DNA of 64,000 bases, from contig NZ_JAGGLB010000039.1 of NCBI RefSeq assembly GCF_017874215.1, positions 1 through 64,000 of the forward strand, in the 5' to 3' direction. The notes under the pieces were generated by a model. It was given only the letters and a program-made list of their open reading frames with translations. It was not told where the DNA came from and made no database searches. The DNA comes from Paenibacillus eucommiae (GTDB taxonomy: Bacteria; Bacillota; Bacilli; Paenibacillales; NBRC-103111). Below, one piece after another: positions 29,815 to 37,233 of the stretch. How positions within the stretch are numbered: position 1 is the first letter of the stretch; each line of letters opens with the position of its first letter. A program made the translations under genes and the position numbers.

Positions 29815-30250
29815 TAAGAGTAGGGGAAAACGGGGAATTACTTCCCCTGACTCCCCGTCAAACCGTGCATGCGGATTTCCCGCACACGGCTTTCCTTCGT
29901 CAGTTCCCCATCTTCAGGAGTGAGTTCTCTTCATCCGTCACAAGATTGCCTATTTCCCTCCTGAATTAGGAACGTGCGGTGAGTAAGTTTGTTAGAAACA
30001 CCATTCCTGCCGATTCCAATACTTTGTTTGGAATCAGCGAATTTGAACCATAGACTTCTTTTTCCACATAAAGGCTCGCACCCTCATTCGAGTCCATCCA
30101 TCTAATTCTCGAAACTTGCTTTTTACATTCCCTATACCGAAATCGTTTCCAAATCCTCGTGCAACTTCATTTAGTTTCTTGAGCATTTCTCCAAGGTTGT
30201 TCCCTTGTTGTCTTAGGGTAACCTTCCAGATTCTGTCCTTGTATGAGTTG
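29815..30250 (-). mobile_element. 3' remnant of a group II intron
   Basis: Read on the minus strand, the end of an intron-encoded reverse transcriptase/maturase is followed by intron domain V. Domain V lies at about 29860-29893: AAAGCCGTGTGCGGG, then AAAT, then CCGCATGCACGGTTT. This is the usual 34-nt bulged hairpin with the GCCGT...ACGG ends. The downstream GGGGAGTCAGGGGAAG stretch is typical of intron 3' ends. The 5' part of the intron and most of the ORF are absent, so it cannot move on its own. Confidence 0.8.
30034..30250 (-). pseudogene. C-terminal fragment of group II intron reverse transcriptase
   Basis: On the minus strand the frame ends at 30034. It reads FGIGNVKSKFRELDGWTR and RAFMWKKKS, matching the maturase/DNA-binding C-terminus of group II intron proteins (typical LDGW.RRR.R...WKQWK). 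The polymerase domains, including YADD, are missing, so this is a dead remnant within the intron scar. Confidence 0.78.
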
Positions 30251-30327
30251 GAACAAAGGTTTTTTTATTTATGAAGGGCGGCGCATGTCTTTAATAAATC
30301 ATTTTTTTTGAATATGTCAGGGCATGC

Positions 30328-30522
30328 TTACCCACAAATCATACAGTTATGCAAGGGTGCAAATTACTCAACCACAGGTTATCAACAAGATATCCACAGT
30401 ATTCACGGGGATACACACAGAAAATTGAAACTTACTCACATACCACCCACAAGAAAACGGCTAATTATCCACATGTTATTCACATTTTGCACATTTTACG
30501 GATGTTACATATGTTACTCACG
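30328..30522 (+). promoter_or_regulatory. Cluster of DnaA-box-like 9-mers
   Basis: Nine 9-mers like TTATNCACA lie on the + strand in the same orientation. They are TTACCCACA (30328), TTATGCAAG (30347), TTATCAACA (30379), ATATCCACA (30390), GTATTCACG (30399), TTACTCACA (30432), TTATCCACA (30465, perfect), TTATTCACA (30476) and TTACTCACG (30514). Several spacings are 11 or 33 nt, i.e. whole helical turns. No dnaA or rep gene is adjacent, so this is not obviously oriC. It may be a DnaA-binding cluster that titrates DnaA or regulates replication, or a plasmid-origin relic. Confidence 0.6.
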
Positions 30523-30660
30523 AGGGAAGCCGTAACATATTAAACAGCGTGGATGAGGAGATCTATTTGCTTTAAAGGATTAGTAGGGTAAAGTGTTAAA
30601 TTTGGGGGGAGAGGATAACGGTTAGAGGACGGGGTTTTGAGTAGCTTAAATTTTGTTATG

Positions 30661-30957
30661 ATCACTATCCCTTTGGCTCAGAAAGATGAAGGTGAAAGTA
30701 TTTAATACAATTTTTTATTAATTGTTTAAATGATTAGCTCTATTAAAGAGTTAGGAACGAGGCTATACCTAAAAACTGCAAAAAGTGCAGGAATTTTCGC
30801 TCAAAGTTGGTGTTTGCATTTGCAGTTTTTTTGAATGTGTATGGTGGGCGGGGATCTTTTTGTTGGTGCAGACTCTGTTCATTTTATCGAGATAGGATTT
30901 GATATATGTTTTTTGACATATTTTTTTATATAATCACTATCCCCTATGCTCAGGAAA
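30661..30957 (+). repeat. Direct repeat ATCACTATCCC...GCTCAG, two copies
   Basis: ATCACTATCCCTTTGGCTCA (from 30661) and ATCACTATCCCCTATGCTCA (from 30933) are 272 nt apart; both are preceded by an AT-rich run. They bracket a terminator-like hairpin in a gene-free stretch (30530-30990). Function unknown; possibly a duplicated promoter or leader. Confidence 0.55.
30771..30832 (+). terminator. Terminator-like hairpin in the 30.5-31 kb gap
   Basis: AAAAACTGCAAA (30771-30782) pairs perfectly with TTTGCAGTTTTT (30819-30830) and is followed by further T residues. The 36-nt loop is long. No gene ends just upstream on the + strand, so it may close a small untranslated RNA or be a relic. Confidence 0.5.
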
Positions 30958-30990
30958 AAGGTGGGTCAGGTTGGCCTTGATATCTTTTTT

Positions 30991-31146
30991 TTACTTTTTT
31001 AATTCCTGGGGTTGTTCGTCTTCTTCTTTTTCACTGTAGAACAGTTTGTCCCTGTGTTTGTATACGGACCAAGAAGCCAGTAGAATGCCGATTATTAGGA
31101 TGATGGAAAGCCAGTATTGAGAAAGAAAGCTCCATACGGTGTTCAT
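30991..31146 (-). CDS. Small single-pass membrane protein, 51 aa
   Basis: The minus-strand ATG at 31146 is preceded by a strong AAAGGAGAACAA ribosome binding site. The 51-aa product has one membrane span (WLSIILIIGILLASWSVY) and a short, strongly charged C-terminal tail with SEKEEDEQ. No family recognised. It lies about 100 nt downstream of the DCC-family gene on the same strand and may be co-transcribed with it. Believed real because of the ribosome binding site and clean membrane topology. Confidence 0.6.
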   Translation of the reverse strand: MNTVWSFLSQYWLSIILIIGILLASWSVYKHRDKLFYSEKEEDEQPQELKK

Positions 31147-31242
31147 TTGTTTGTTCTCCTTTTGCAGGCGTTTAGCCTATTTTTTACTGGTGCGGTGGCA
31201 TTCATGCATGGCTTTGGTTGATTTGGGTTGAATTTGTTGAAT

Positions 31243-31740
31243 TTATGGGAGAAACCGTTTTTTTGTTTCTGGTGTAGGGAGCATGCATTGTTCCTGGCGG
31301 CCAAACCAGCGGTATCTGTTGCGGGCAATAAGGTCATAAATAGCATTGCGTATAAAGGGTGGGATAAGAATTCCTATATAGAGCAATGGCCAGGCTCCAC
31401 GCAAACGTCTAGCGATGCGCAGGGCTGCAGATGAGCGGGTGTAGCAGTTCGTTCCTTCAATAAGAAGGATTGTGTTAGGTTCATCAGACTTATGCGGATG
31501 CGAGGGATTCAACGAATCCAACGGTTTCAATGGGTCTAAAGAAGCTCCTGGTTTTGTTGGATCTGTTGGATCTAAGGAAGCAAGCTGCTGCAGGATCGCT
31601 TGTCCGGTTGTGGATTGCTGGGCGGCGAACTGGAAATGTCCTTTTGGGTCCCGGCGGATGATGAATTGGACGGCTCCATTACAAAGATTGCAGACGCCGT
31701 CAAAAAGTATCGTAGCTGGCTGGTTCGAAGCTTTTGTCAT
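31243..31740 (-). CDS. DCC-family thiol-disulfide oxidoreductase, YuxK-like
   Basis: The motif FDGVCNLCNGAV carries the DxxCxxC signature that defines the DCC family (DUF393). Further conserved parts are FIIRRDPKGHFQFA and SSAALRIARRLRG, then a hydrophobic segment with YDLIARNRYRWFG. The ATG at 31740 follows AAGGGGGC; the frame continues upstream without a start signal. At 165 aa it is longer than usual because a Leu/Pro/Asp/Ser-rich repeat-like insert (about residues 50-85, with SLDPTDP, SLDPLKP and SLNPSHP) interrupts the domain. The role is redox, the substrate unknown. Confidence 0.85.
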   Translation of the reverse strand: MTKASNQPATILFDGVCNLCNGAVQFIIRRDPKGHFQFAAQQSTTGQAILQQLASLDPTDPTKPGASLDPLKPLDSLNPSHPHKSDEPNTILLIEGTNCYTRSSAALRIARRLRGAWPLLYIGILIPPFIRNAIYDLIARNRYRWFGRQEQCMLPTPETKKRFLP

Positions 31741-32056
31741 GCGGCATGCCCCCTTGTAATACACGGATGTTCTGATATTTATATTATAGCAAACATAGCT
31801 GGCGATAGTGAGTATGAAAAGTAAATATGGATAGTTATTTTGAATAGTGATTTCGGATAGTGAATTTGAAAAGTAAATATGAATATTGTAGTGAATTTGA
31901 GTTTTCAATTCCAGAAGCAGGGAATCTTCTATGGGAAAGCGAACTACTTAGGGAGTTTATTAAACCAGAAGAGTTGTCTCAGTTGTCTCGAAAGTCGATA
32001 CATAAAGTTGCCATATGAAAATTGTTAGACGAATTTGTGTTAAGAGGTGCCTACAT

Positions 32057-33130
32057 ATGAAGTTGTTGAAAGCTTATCGTAAACAGACGATCAGTGTTTT
32101 ATTGCTGCTTGGATTAACAGGAACTGTAATTACGGGGTGTGGGGGTGGAACTTTAAAGGCGATACCTACTCCAGGGCCGGTTGAAACTTCTACGCCGATT
32201 CCGACAACGGCTCCTTCACCTACACCTGTGCCTGCTCCTTATAGTTTTCCGTTTACCGGGATGCCTAGTCAAGAGGAAGTGAAAAGTCGTCCTTTTATTG
32301 TTATGGTGGAAAATTCTCCGCAAGCAAGGCCGCAAACGGGTCTGGATCAGGCTGATATTGTGTATGAGATTTTAGCTGAAGGCGAAATTACTAGGTTTGT
32401 GGCTGTATATCAAAGTCAGGATGCGAAGGTGATAGGTCCGGTTCGGAGCATTAGGCCGTATTTTGTGGAAATTGGTGCGGGTTTGGATGCTGTGATTGTA
32501 CATGCGGGCTGGAGCCAGGATGCGATGAATATTTTGGTGGGACGGAAGCTTGCGCATTTGGATCAGGTTTATGGTGATGATGCTTTTTATTGGCGGGATA
32601 AGGATCGTAAAGCTCCGCATAATCTGTATACCTCTGTGGAAAAAATGAAGCTGGGGGCAGAGACGCGCAAGTTCCGTGAGGAATGGAAGGGGCCTGTGCT
32701 TTCTTTTGCCAAGGATGGTAAAAGTACTTTTCAGACAAGCAGTGCAGCAACCAGTGCAACAAAAATAGAAATCCCCTATATAAGTGGGTATGTAGTGTCG
32801 TATGAATATGATGTCGAGAGTGGTCAATATAAGCGTACGATGGCTGGCAAGCCGCATCTTGATAAAGAAAGCGAAAAGCAGCTGACTGCGACCAATTTGC
32901 TGGTGCTTGAGAGCAAGCATCAAATTCTGGATAATGCGGGGCGGCGCAATGTTGATATTTTTGGACCGGGTAAGGGCATTATGCTGCAGCAGGGCAAACA
33001 GATTGAAGTAACTTGGGAGCAGAAAAATGGAATTATACGCGCATACGATGGAGCCAATGAAGTACGGCTGCTGCCAGGCACGACCTGGGTACAGATTGTT
33101 CCTATCAACTCGGCGGTTAAGGTGGAATAA
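32057..33130 (+). CDS. yerB: DUF3048 lipoprotein, YerB-like
   Basis: The start is the ATG at 32057 after AAGAGGTG; 357 aa. The signal peptide ends with lipobox VITGC, followed by a Pro/Thr linker, then the DUF3048 domain with RPQTGLDQADIVYE and GPVRSIRPYFVE. B. subtilis yerB is near the pur operon, so this marks the resumption of the ancestral gene order after the inserted sugar cluster. Molecular function unknown; a cell-surface role is likely from lipidation. Confidence 0.85.
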   Translation: MKLLKAYRKQTISVLLLLGLTGTVITGCGGGTLKAIPTPGPVETSTPIPTTAPSPTPVPAPYSFPFTGMPSQEEVKSRPFIVMVENSPQARPQTGLDQADIVYEILAEGEITRFVAVYQSQDAKVIGPVRSIRPYFVEIGAGLDAVIVHAGWSQDAMNILVGRKLAHLDQVYGDDAFYWRDKDRKAPHNLYTSVEKMKLGAETRKFREEWKGPVLSFAKDGKSTFQTSSAATSATKIEIPYISGYVVSYEYDVESGQYKRTMAGKPHLDKESEKQLTATNLLVLESKHQILDNAGRRNVDIFGPGKGIMLQQGKQIEVTWEQKNGIIRAYDGANEVRLLPGTTWVQIVPINSAVKVE

Positions 33131-34060
33131 GTGAATCCTATGCATATTTTAGTCACTGGTGGGGCTGGTTTTATCGGCTCGCATTTGGTGGACGTTTTAG
33201 TCGAAGAAGGGCATAGCGTCGTTGTGATCGACAATTTAAGCAGCGGGCATGCTGCCAATGTGAATGACAAGGCGGAGCTGTATCAGCTTGATGTGACTGA
33301 CGATAGGCTGGCCGAAGTATTTGCTTCTTTTAAGCCAGAAGTGGTGTATCATCATGCTGCTCAGGTCGATGTGAGCGCCTCGCTTAAGAATCCGCTGCAT
33401 GATGCCAATGTCAACATTCTCGGAACGATACATATGTTGGAATTATGCCGGAAATATCAGGTTCGCAAATTGATCTACGCTTCTTCCGCGGCGGTCTATG
33501 GAGCTCCACACTACCTGCCGATTAATGAGGCGCATCCGATTCACCCGCAATCCTCTTATGGGATATCGAAGTTTACTGCGGAACCCTATATTCAAATGTA
33601 TGCGCAGCTGTACGGACTGGATTACACCATTCTGCGTTATGCCAATGTGTATGGAATCAGGCAGGACCCTTATGGGGAGGGTGGGGTGATCTCTATTTTT
33701 ATCGATAAGCTGCTCCGTGAGGCTTCGCTTGTGATTTATGGGGATGGCGAGCAAACGAGGGATTTTATATATGTAAAAGATGTGGTCAGCGCGAATCTGG
33801 CCGCATTAACGAGGGGAAGCGGGTCCATACTGAATATAGGCTCGAATCGTTCGACCAGTATTCATGAAATTTACCGGATGCTGTGCGAAATTCTGGAATG
33901 CTCCGCTGTTCCTTCTTATGAAGAGAGCAGGCCTGGAGATATCGGTCATAGTCTTTTGGATCATACACTTGCCGCGGAGAAGCTGGGGTGGATGCCGGAT
34001 TACTCGCTTCTCCGCGGATTAACGGAAACCTGTGGTTATTATAGCAAAATAATGAGGTAG
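33131..34060 (+). CDS. NAD-dependent epimerase/dehydratase, GalE-like
   Basis: Extended short-chain dehydrogenase of about 309 aa: Rossmann motif TGGAGFIGSHL near residue 10, the catalytic YGISK (Tyr-x-x-x-Lys) and the TILRYANVYG substrate loop. The likely activity is UDP-hexose 4-epimerisation for cell-wall or exopolysaccharide sugars, but other nucleotide-sugar reactions are possible. The GTG at 33131 abuts the yerB stop, with AAGGTGG 4 nt upstream; the ATG at 33140 is an alternative. Confidence 0.85.
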   Translation: MNPMHILVTGGAGFIGSHLVDVLVEEGHSVVVIDNLSSGHAANVNDKAELYQLDVTDDRLAEVFASFKPEVVYHHAAQVDVSASLKNPLHDANVNILGTIHMLELCRKYQVRKLIYASSAAVYGAPHYLPINEAHPIHPQSSYGISKFTAEPYIQMYAQLYGLDYTILRYANVYGIRQDPYGEGGVISIFIDKLLREASLVIYGDGEQTRDFIYVKDVVSANLAALTRGSGSILNIGSNRSTSIHEIYRMLCEILECSAVPSYEESRPGDIGHSLLDHTLAAEKLGWMPDYSLLRGLTETCGYYSKIMR

Positions 34061-34061
34061 C

Positions 34062-34610
34062 TTAGCGGCGTCTGCCGATGGTTTTGTTGGTGGTTATGCG
34101 TTTGTTGGTGCTTAGGCCTTTGCCTTTGCTGTAGGGGCGTCTGTTTGCGCCGGGTTTGGTGCTGCGTTTGCGCCTTCTTTTGGGAAGCTTGCCGTAGCGG
34201 AATTTTTCTGCAGTTTTGGCTTTGCCTCCGGTGAAGCTGTTGAACAGCACTTTGAGCATGGGAGCCATTTGTTGAAAGCTGGACATTACTTTTTGAACTT
34301 TGGTCATCGTTCCTACGATCCCTTCAACGCCGCCCATGCGTTCCACAAAGCCTTTGATCTGATTAAAGTTGAGGCCGTTTAGTATGCCGGATCCCGTGGA
34401 GGCTCCTGTTCCTAATGCGGTTCCACCTTCATAAGGGACGGGCAGACCCGATACGCCTTGCGGAAATCCTTGCGGTATGCCCTGTGAAAGCTCAGCAAAA
34501 GAATCTCCCCCAAGTCCCGGGTAGCCGCCAAAGCCTCCAGCAGGTGGGCTGGTGAAGCTTCGTATATATGCATCTTGCTCGCTGTCAAGCATTGTTCTGT
34601 TTGAATTCAC
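34062..34610 (-). CDS. YqfQ/VrrA-like basic-tail protein
   Basis: A 182-aa protein, convergent with the epimerase, whose stop is 2 nt away. The N-terminal half is Gly/Pro-rich, the centre is a helical segment (IKGFVERMGGVEGIVGTM, then KVMSSFQQMAPMLKVL), and the last 50 residues are strongly basic (KRRRKRS, GRRR). This matches YqfQ/VrrA-family proteins of Bacillales, some spore-associated. The GTG at 34610 follows AAAGGG; the ATG at 34592 is possible. Nucleic-acid or coat binding is inferred from charge only. Confidence 0.55.
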   Translation of the reverse strand: MNSNRTMLDSEQDAYIRSFTSPPAGGFGGYPGLGGDSFAELSQGIPQGFPQGVSGLPVPYEGGTALGTGASTGSGILNGLNFNQIKGFVERMGGVEGIVGTMTKVQKVMSSFQQMAPMLKVLFNSFTGGKAKTAEKFRYGKLPKRRRKRSTKPGANRRPYSKGKGLSTNKRITTNKTIGRRR

Positions 34611-34847
34611 GTGGATTCACAACCCTTTACTTGAATTTTCTACTACAGGTTATGTGAGCAGCCTAACTTTGGATTGGACGAATGTCCCGATTTCTATGTA
34701 TTTATCACGATTTAACTCATTAACGCAGAGAAATTTTAACGTTTTGCCGATTTAAAGGAAGGAATTCTGCAGGCGAGTGTCGAAAGGATAAAGCAAGGCT
34801 TGTCACGCAAGCCAATCCTACACGTTCTTCCAGGAGTTGATAATGAA

Positions 34848-35138
34848 ATGCAACTGAAAAAACTAGATGATAAAGCTATTGACCAGCTATTTGAAGCGAT
34901 TTTGACGCTCAAGGATCTGGAGGAGTGCTACGTATTTTTTGACGATTTGTGTACGGTTAATGAAATTCAATCGCTGTCCCAGCGGCTTGAAGTTGCACGC
35001 ATGCTGCGCAAAGGTCACACATATAATCAAATTGAGGCGGAAACAGGGGCCAGTACGGCAACCATATCACGCGTCAAGCGCTGCTTGAACTACGGCAATG
35101 ATGGCTATATCCTGACTCTGGATCGACTTGATCGCTAA
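34848..35138 (+). CDS. yerC: TrpR-like repressor YerC/YecD family
   Basis: A 96-aa protein with the complete TrpR-like helix-turn-helix: LKDLEECYVFFDDLCT, EIQSLSQRLEVARML and ETGASTATISRVKRCLNYG, nearly the same as B. subtilis YerC. The ATG at 34848 lies 11 nt after AGGAG; the upstream TTG at 34800 would add 16 residues absent from YerC. It is followed by a small terminator-like hairpin. Target operon unknown. Confidence 0.88.
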   Translation: MQLKKLDDKAIDQLFEAILTLKDLEECYVFFDDLCTVNEIQSLSQRLEVARMLRKGHTYNQIEAETGASTATISRVKRCLNYGNDGYILTLDRLDR

Positions 35139-35185
35139 GCAGGCTTAAACCACGGTTCCAAAAAGCATGAGGAAATCCTTCTTTG

Positions 35186-35208
35186 CCTTGGTGAAGCAAG
35201 GTTTTTTC
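35186..35208 (+). terminator. Short intrinsic terminator after yerC
   Basis: CCTTG (35186-35190), loop GTGAAG, CAAGG (35197-35201), then TTTTTT. The stem is only 5 bp but well placed about 50 nt after yerC. Confidence 0.55.
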
Positions 35209-35285
35209 TCGTCTCATTGACAGCTGTGAGCTCGTTCGGGTAGCATTAGCATAGAAGGAATTGTTTGTGGAACGGGTGAGAACAG

Positions 35286-36059
35286 ATGATGCAAAAATTC
35301 GGGGTCCTGGTCATTAGTCATGGATCAAGAGATTCCGATTGGGTAAAGCTTGTAGATGAAGCTATTTGTGCGGTTCCAATGCCGATTGGAGTGCCTGTTG
35401 CCGCCTCGTATCTTGAGCTGGTCGAAGGCCGCCTCATTCAAGACGGCATTAACACCTTAGAAGCGCAGCATGTGACGGATATTATTGTGGTTCCTCTCTT
35501 CGTTTCATCTGGAAGCACGCATATTGATGAGATCAGCTATTCGCTTGGCGTTATTCCCGAGCCGACGTTGGAGACGGATATGAGACCTTTTGACATTCAG
35601 GCGCGCATTCACTTCACTTCACCGATTGATGACGATCCGATCATTGCCGACATTATTTATGAGAACATTCAAGCCTTGTCCGTGAACCCGGGCCGTGAAG
35701 TTGTGCTGCTCGTCGGTCATGGAAGCATTGAGAAGGGCTTTCACCTCAAATGGCGCAGAGGTCTTGAGAAGCTGGCTCAGCGGCTTAAAGCGCTTGGCGG
35801 CTTCGACGAAACAGACGTGGCTATGCTGCTGCCGGATCAGGTGAAGCGCAAGATGCTCTGGTGGAGCACACGAAAGCCGGAGCATGCGGTTATCGTTGCA
35901 CCGCTTTTTTTAAGTGAAGGTTATTTCACCAGGAAGGTGATTCCGGCAAGAATGGAGACCTTCGATTATCGCTACAATGGCCAGGCGCTGCTGCCGAGCC
36001 CGTTGATTTCGCAGTGGATCCGGCGTCAGGCCGAGCCTTTCTTAGGTAAGCAAAGCTAG
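35286..36059 (+). CDS. CbiX-type chelatase family protein
   Basis: A 257-aa protein of the sirohydrochlorin chelatase/CbiX superfamily: VLVISHGSRDSDWV near the start holds the metal-binding His, and LLVGHGSIEKGFH begins the second half, so it is a two-half (tandem-domain) form. No sirohaem or cobalamin genes are near, so the substrate (cobalt, iron or other) cannot be assigned. The start is ATGATG at 35286/35289 after GGGTGAG. Confidence 0.75.
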   Translation: MMQKFGVLVISHGSRDSDWVKLVDEAICAVPMPIGVPVAASYLELVEGRLIQDGINTLEAQHVTDIIVVPLFVSSGSTHIDEISYSLGVIPEPTLETDMRPFDIQARIHFTSPIDDDPIIADIIYENIQALSVNPGREVVLLVGHGSIEKGFHLKWRRGLEKLAQRLKALGGFDETDVAMLLPDQVKRKMLWWSTRKPEHAVIVAPLFLSEGYFTRKVIPARMETFDYRYNGQALLPSPLISQWIRRQAEPFLGKQS

Positions 36060-36099
36060 CATAAGCGGACTAACAATTTCGGGCGGGTGACGATGAAGT

Positions 36100-37140
36100 A
36101 TGATGAAAAGAGCAAGATTAATCTATAACCCAACTTCGGGCCGGGAAGAGATGAAGAAGCGTCTGCCGGATATTCTCCAGCGGCTGGAGCGGGGAGGACT
36201 CGAAACCTCCACGCATGCCACGATAGGAGAAGGAGACGCCACGCTGGCGGCTTCGAGAGCAGTGGATGAAGGATTTGACGTAATTATCGCAGCAGGCGGC
36301 GACGGCACGCTCTGTGAGGTTGTAAACGGCATGGCGGAGCGGGAGCATAGTCCGAAGCTGGGGATTCTTCCTCTCGGGACTACGAACGATTTTGCCAGAG
36401 CTTTAAATATCCCTAAGAACTGGGAACAGGCATGCGACATTATTGTGAAGCAGTACTCGCGCGATATCGATGTTGGGAAGCTGAACAACCGCTATTTCAT
36501 CAATATTGCCGGCGGCGGCTCCATGACAGAGCTAACTTACGAAGTGCCCAGCAAGCTGAAAACAGTGATCGGCCAGCTCGCTTACTATATGAAGGGCCTT
36601 GAGAAGCTGCCGCGGCTAAGACCTACCGAAATTTACATAAAGTCGGAGGAAATGACGCTACACGAAGAGGTCATGATGTTCCTGATCTCTAACAGCAATT
36701 CAGTCGGAGGCTTCGAGAAGCTATCTCCCGATGCCAGCTTGAATGATGGACTCTTCGATGTCATTATTCTCAAACGCTGCAATCTGGCGGAATTCATCCG
36801 GGTCGTATCGATGGCGCTGCGCGGCGAGCATCTGAATGACCCTAATATCATCCATTTTCAAACGCGTCATATCGAAGTCAGCTCCCCGGACTACGTGCAG
36901 CTCAATCTTGACGGTGAATTCGGTGGAACTCTCCCCTGTGTTGTCACTAATCTGCAAAATCACCTCCAGGTCATCGTAGATGAATCCGGCCAGTCCACCT
37001 ATAAGAAGACACTCATGGAAACGATCACCAAGCCATTCCAGCACAACGGTCACGGGCATGAGGAGACGCATTATGAGTCCTTTGAGGAGGACGAGGATGC
37101 TGAGGAGCGTGAGGATGAGAGCGGGCGTGGCGGGAAGTAG
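36100..37140 (+). CDS. dgkB: Diacylglycerol kinase DgkB
   Basis: Soluble lipid kinase (DAGK catalytic family) that returns diacylglycerol from lipoteichoic acid synthesis to phosphatidic acid. It has RLIYNPTSGREEM, the nucleotide motif AAGGDGTLCEVVNG, and PLGTTNDFARAL. At 346 aa it carries an additional C-terminal tail of about 40 residues rich in Glu/Asp/His. The gene lies 40 nt after the CbiX-like gene and just before rlmCD, as yerQ and yefA are in B. subtilis. Confidence 0.92.
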   Translation: MMKRARLIYNPTSGREEMKKRLPDILQRLERGGLETSTHATIGEGDATLAASRAVDEGFDVIIAAGGDGTLCEVVNGMAEREHSPKLGILPLGTTNDFARALNIPKNWEQACDIIVKQYSRDIDVGKLNNRYFINIAGGGSMTELTYEVPSKLKTVIGQLAYYMKGLEKLPRLRPTEIYIKSEEMTLHEEVMMFLISNSNSVGGFEKLSPDASLNDGLFDVIILKRCNLAEFIRVVSMALRGEHLNDPNIIHFQTRHIEVSSPDYVQLNLDGEFGGTLPCVVTNLQNHLQVIVDESGQSTYKKTLMETITKPFQHNGHGHEETHYESFEEDEDAEEREDESGRGGK

Positions 37141-37233
37141 TGTTGGGTGAGTTAGTAGGGCGAATGGGATGATTAGTGAAAAAGACTAGTGCTAAGATCG
37201 AGAAGGAATCGAATTACTATTTTAAGGAGTATT

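Noticed and set aside
30328-30522. Chromosomal oriC
   Set aside because: No dnaA, dnaN or rnpA genes nearby; the boxes alone are not enough.
30308-30543. Two small ORFs over the DnaA-box region
   Set aside because: They arise from the repeated TTATCCACA-like motifs and lack ribosome binding sites.
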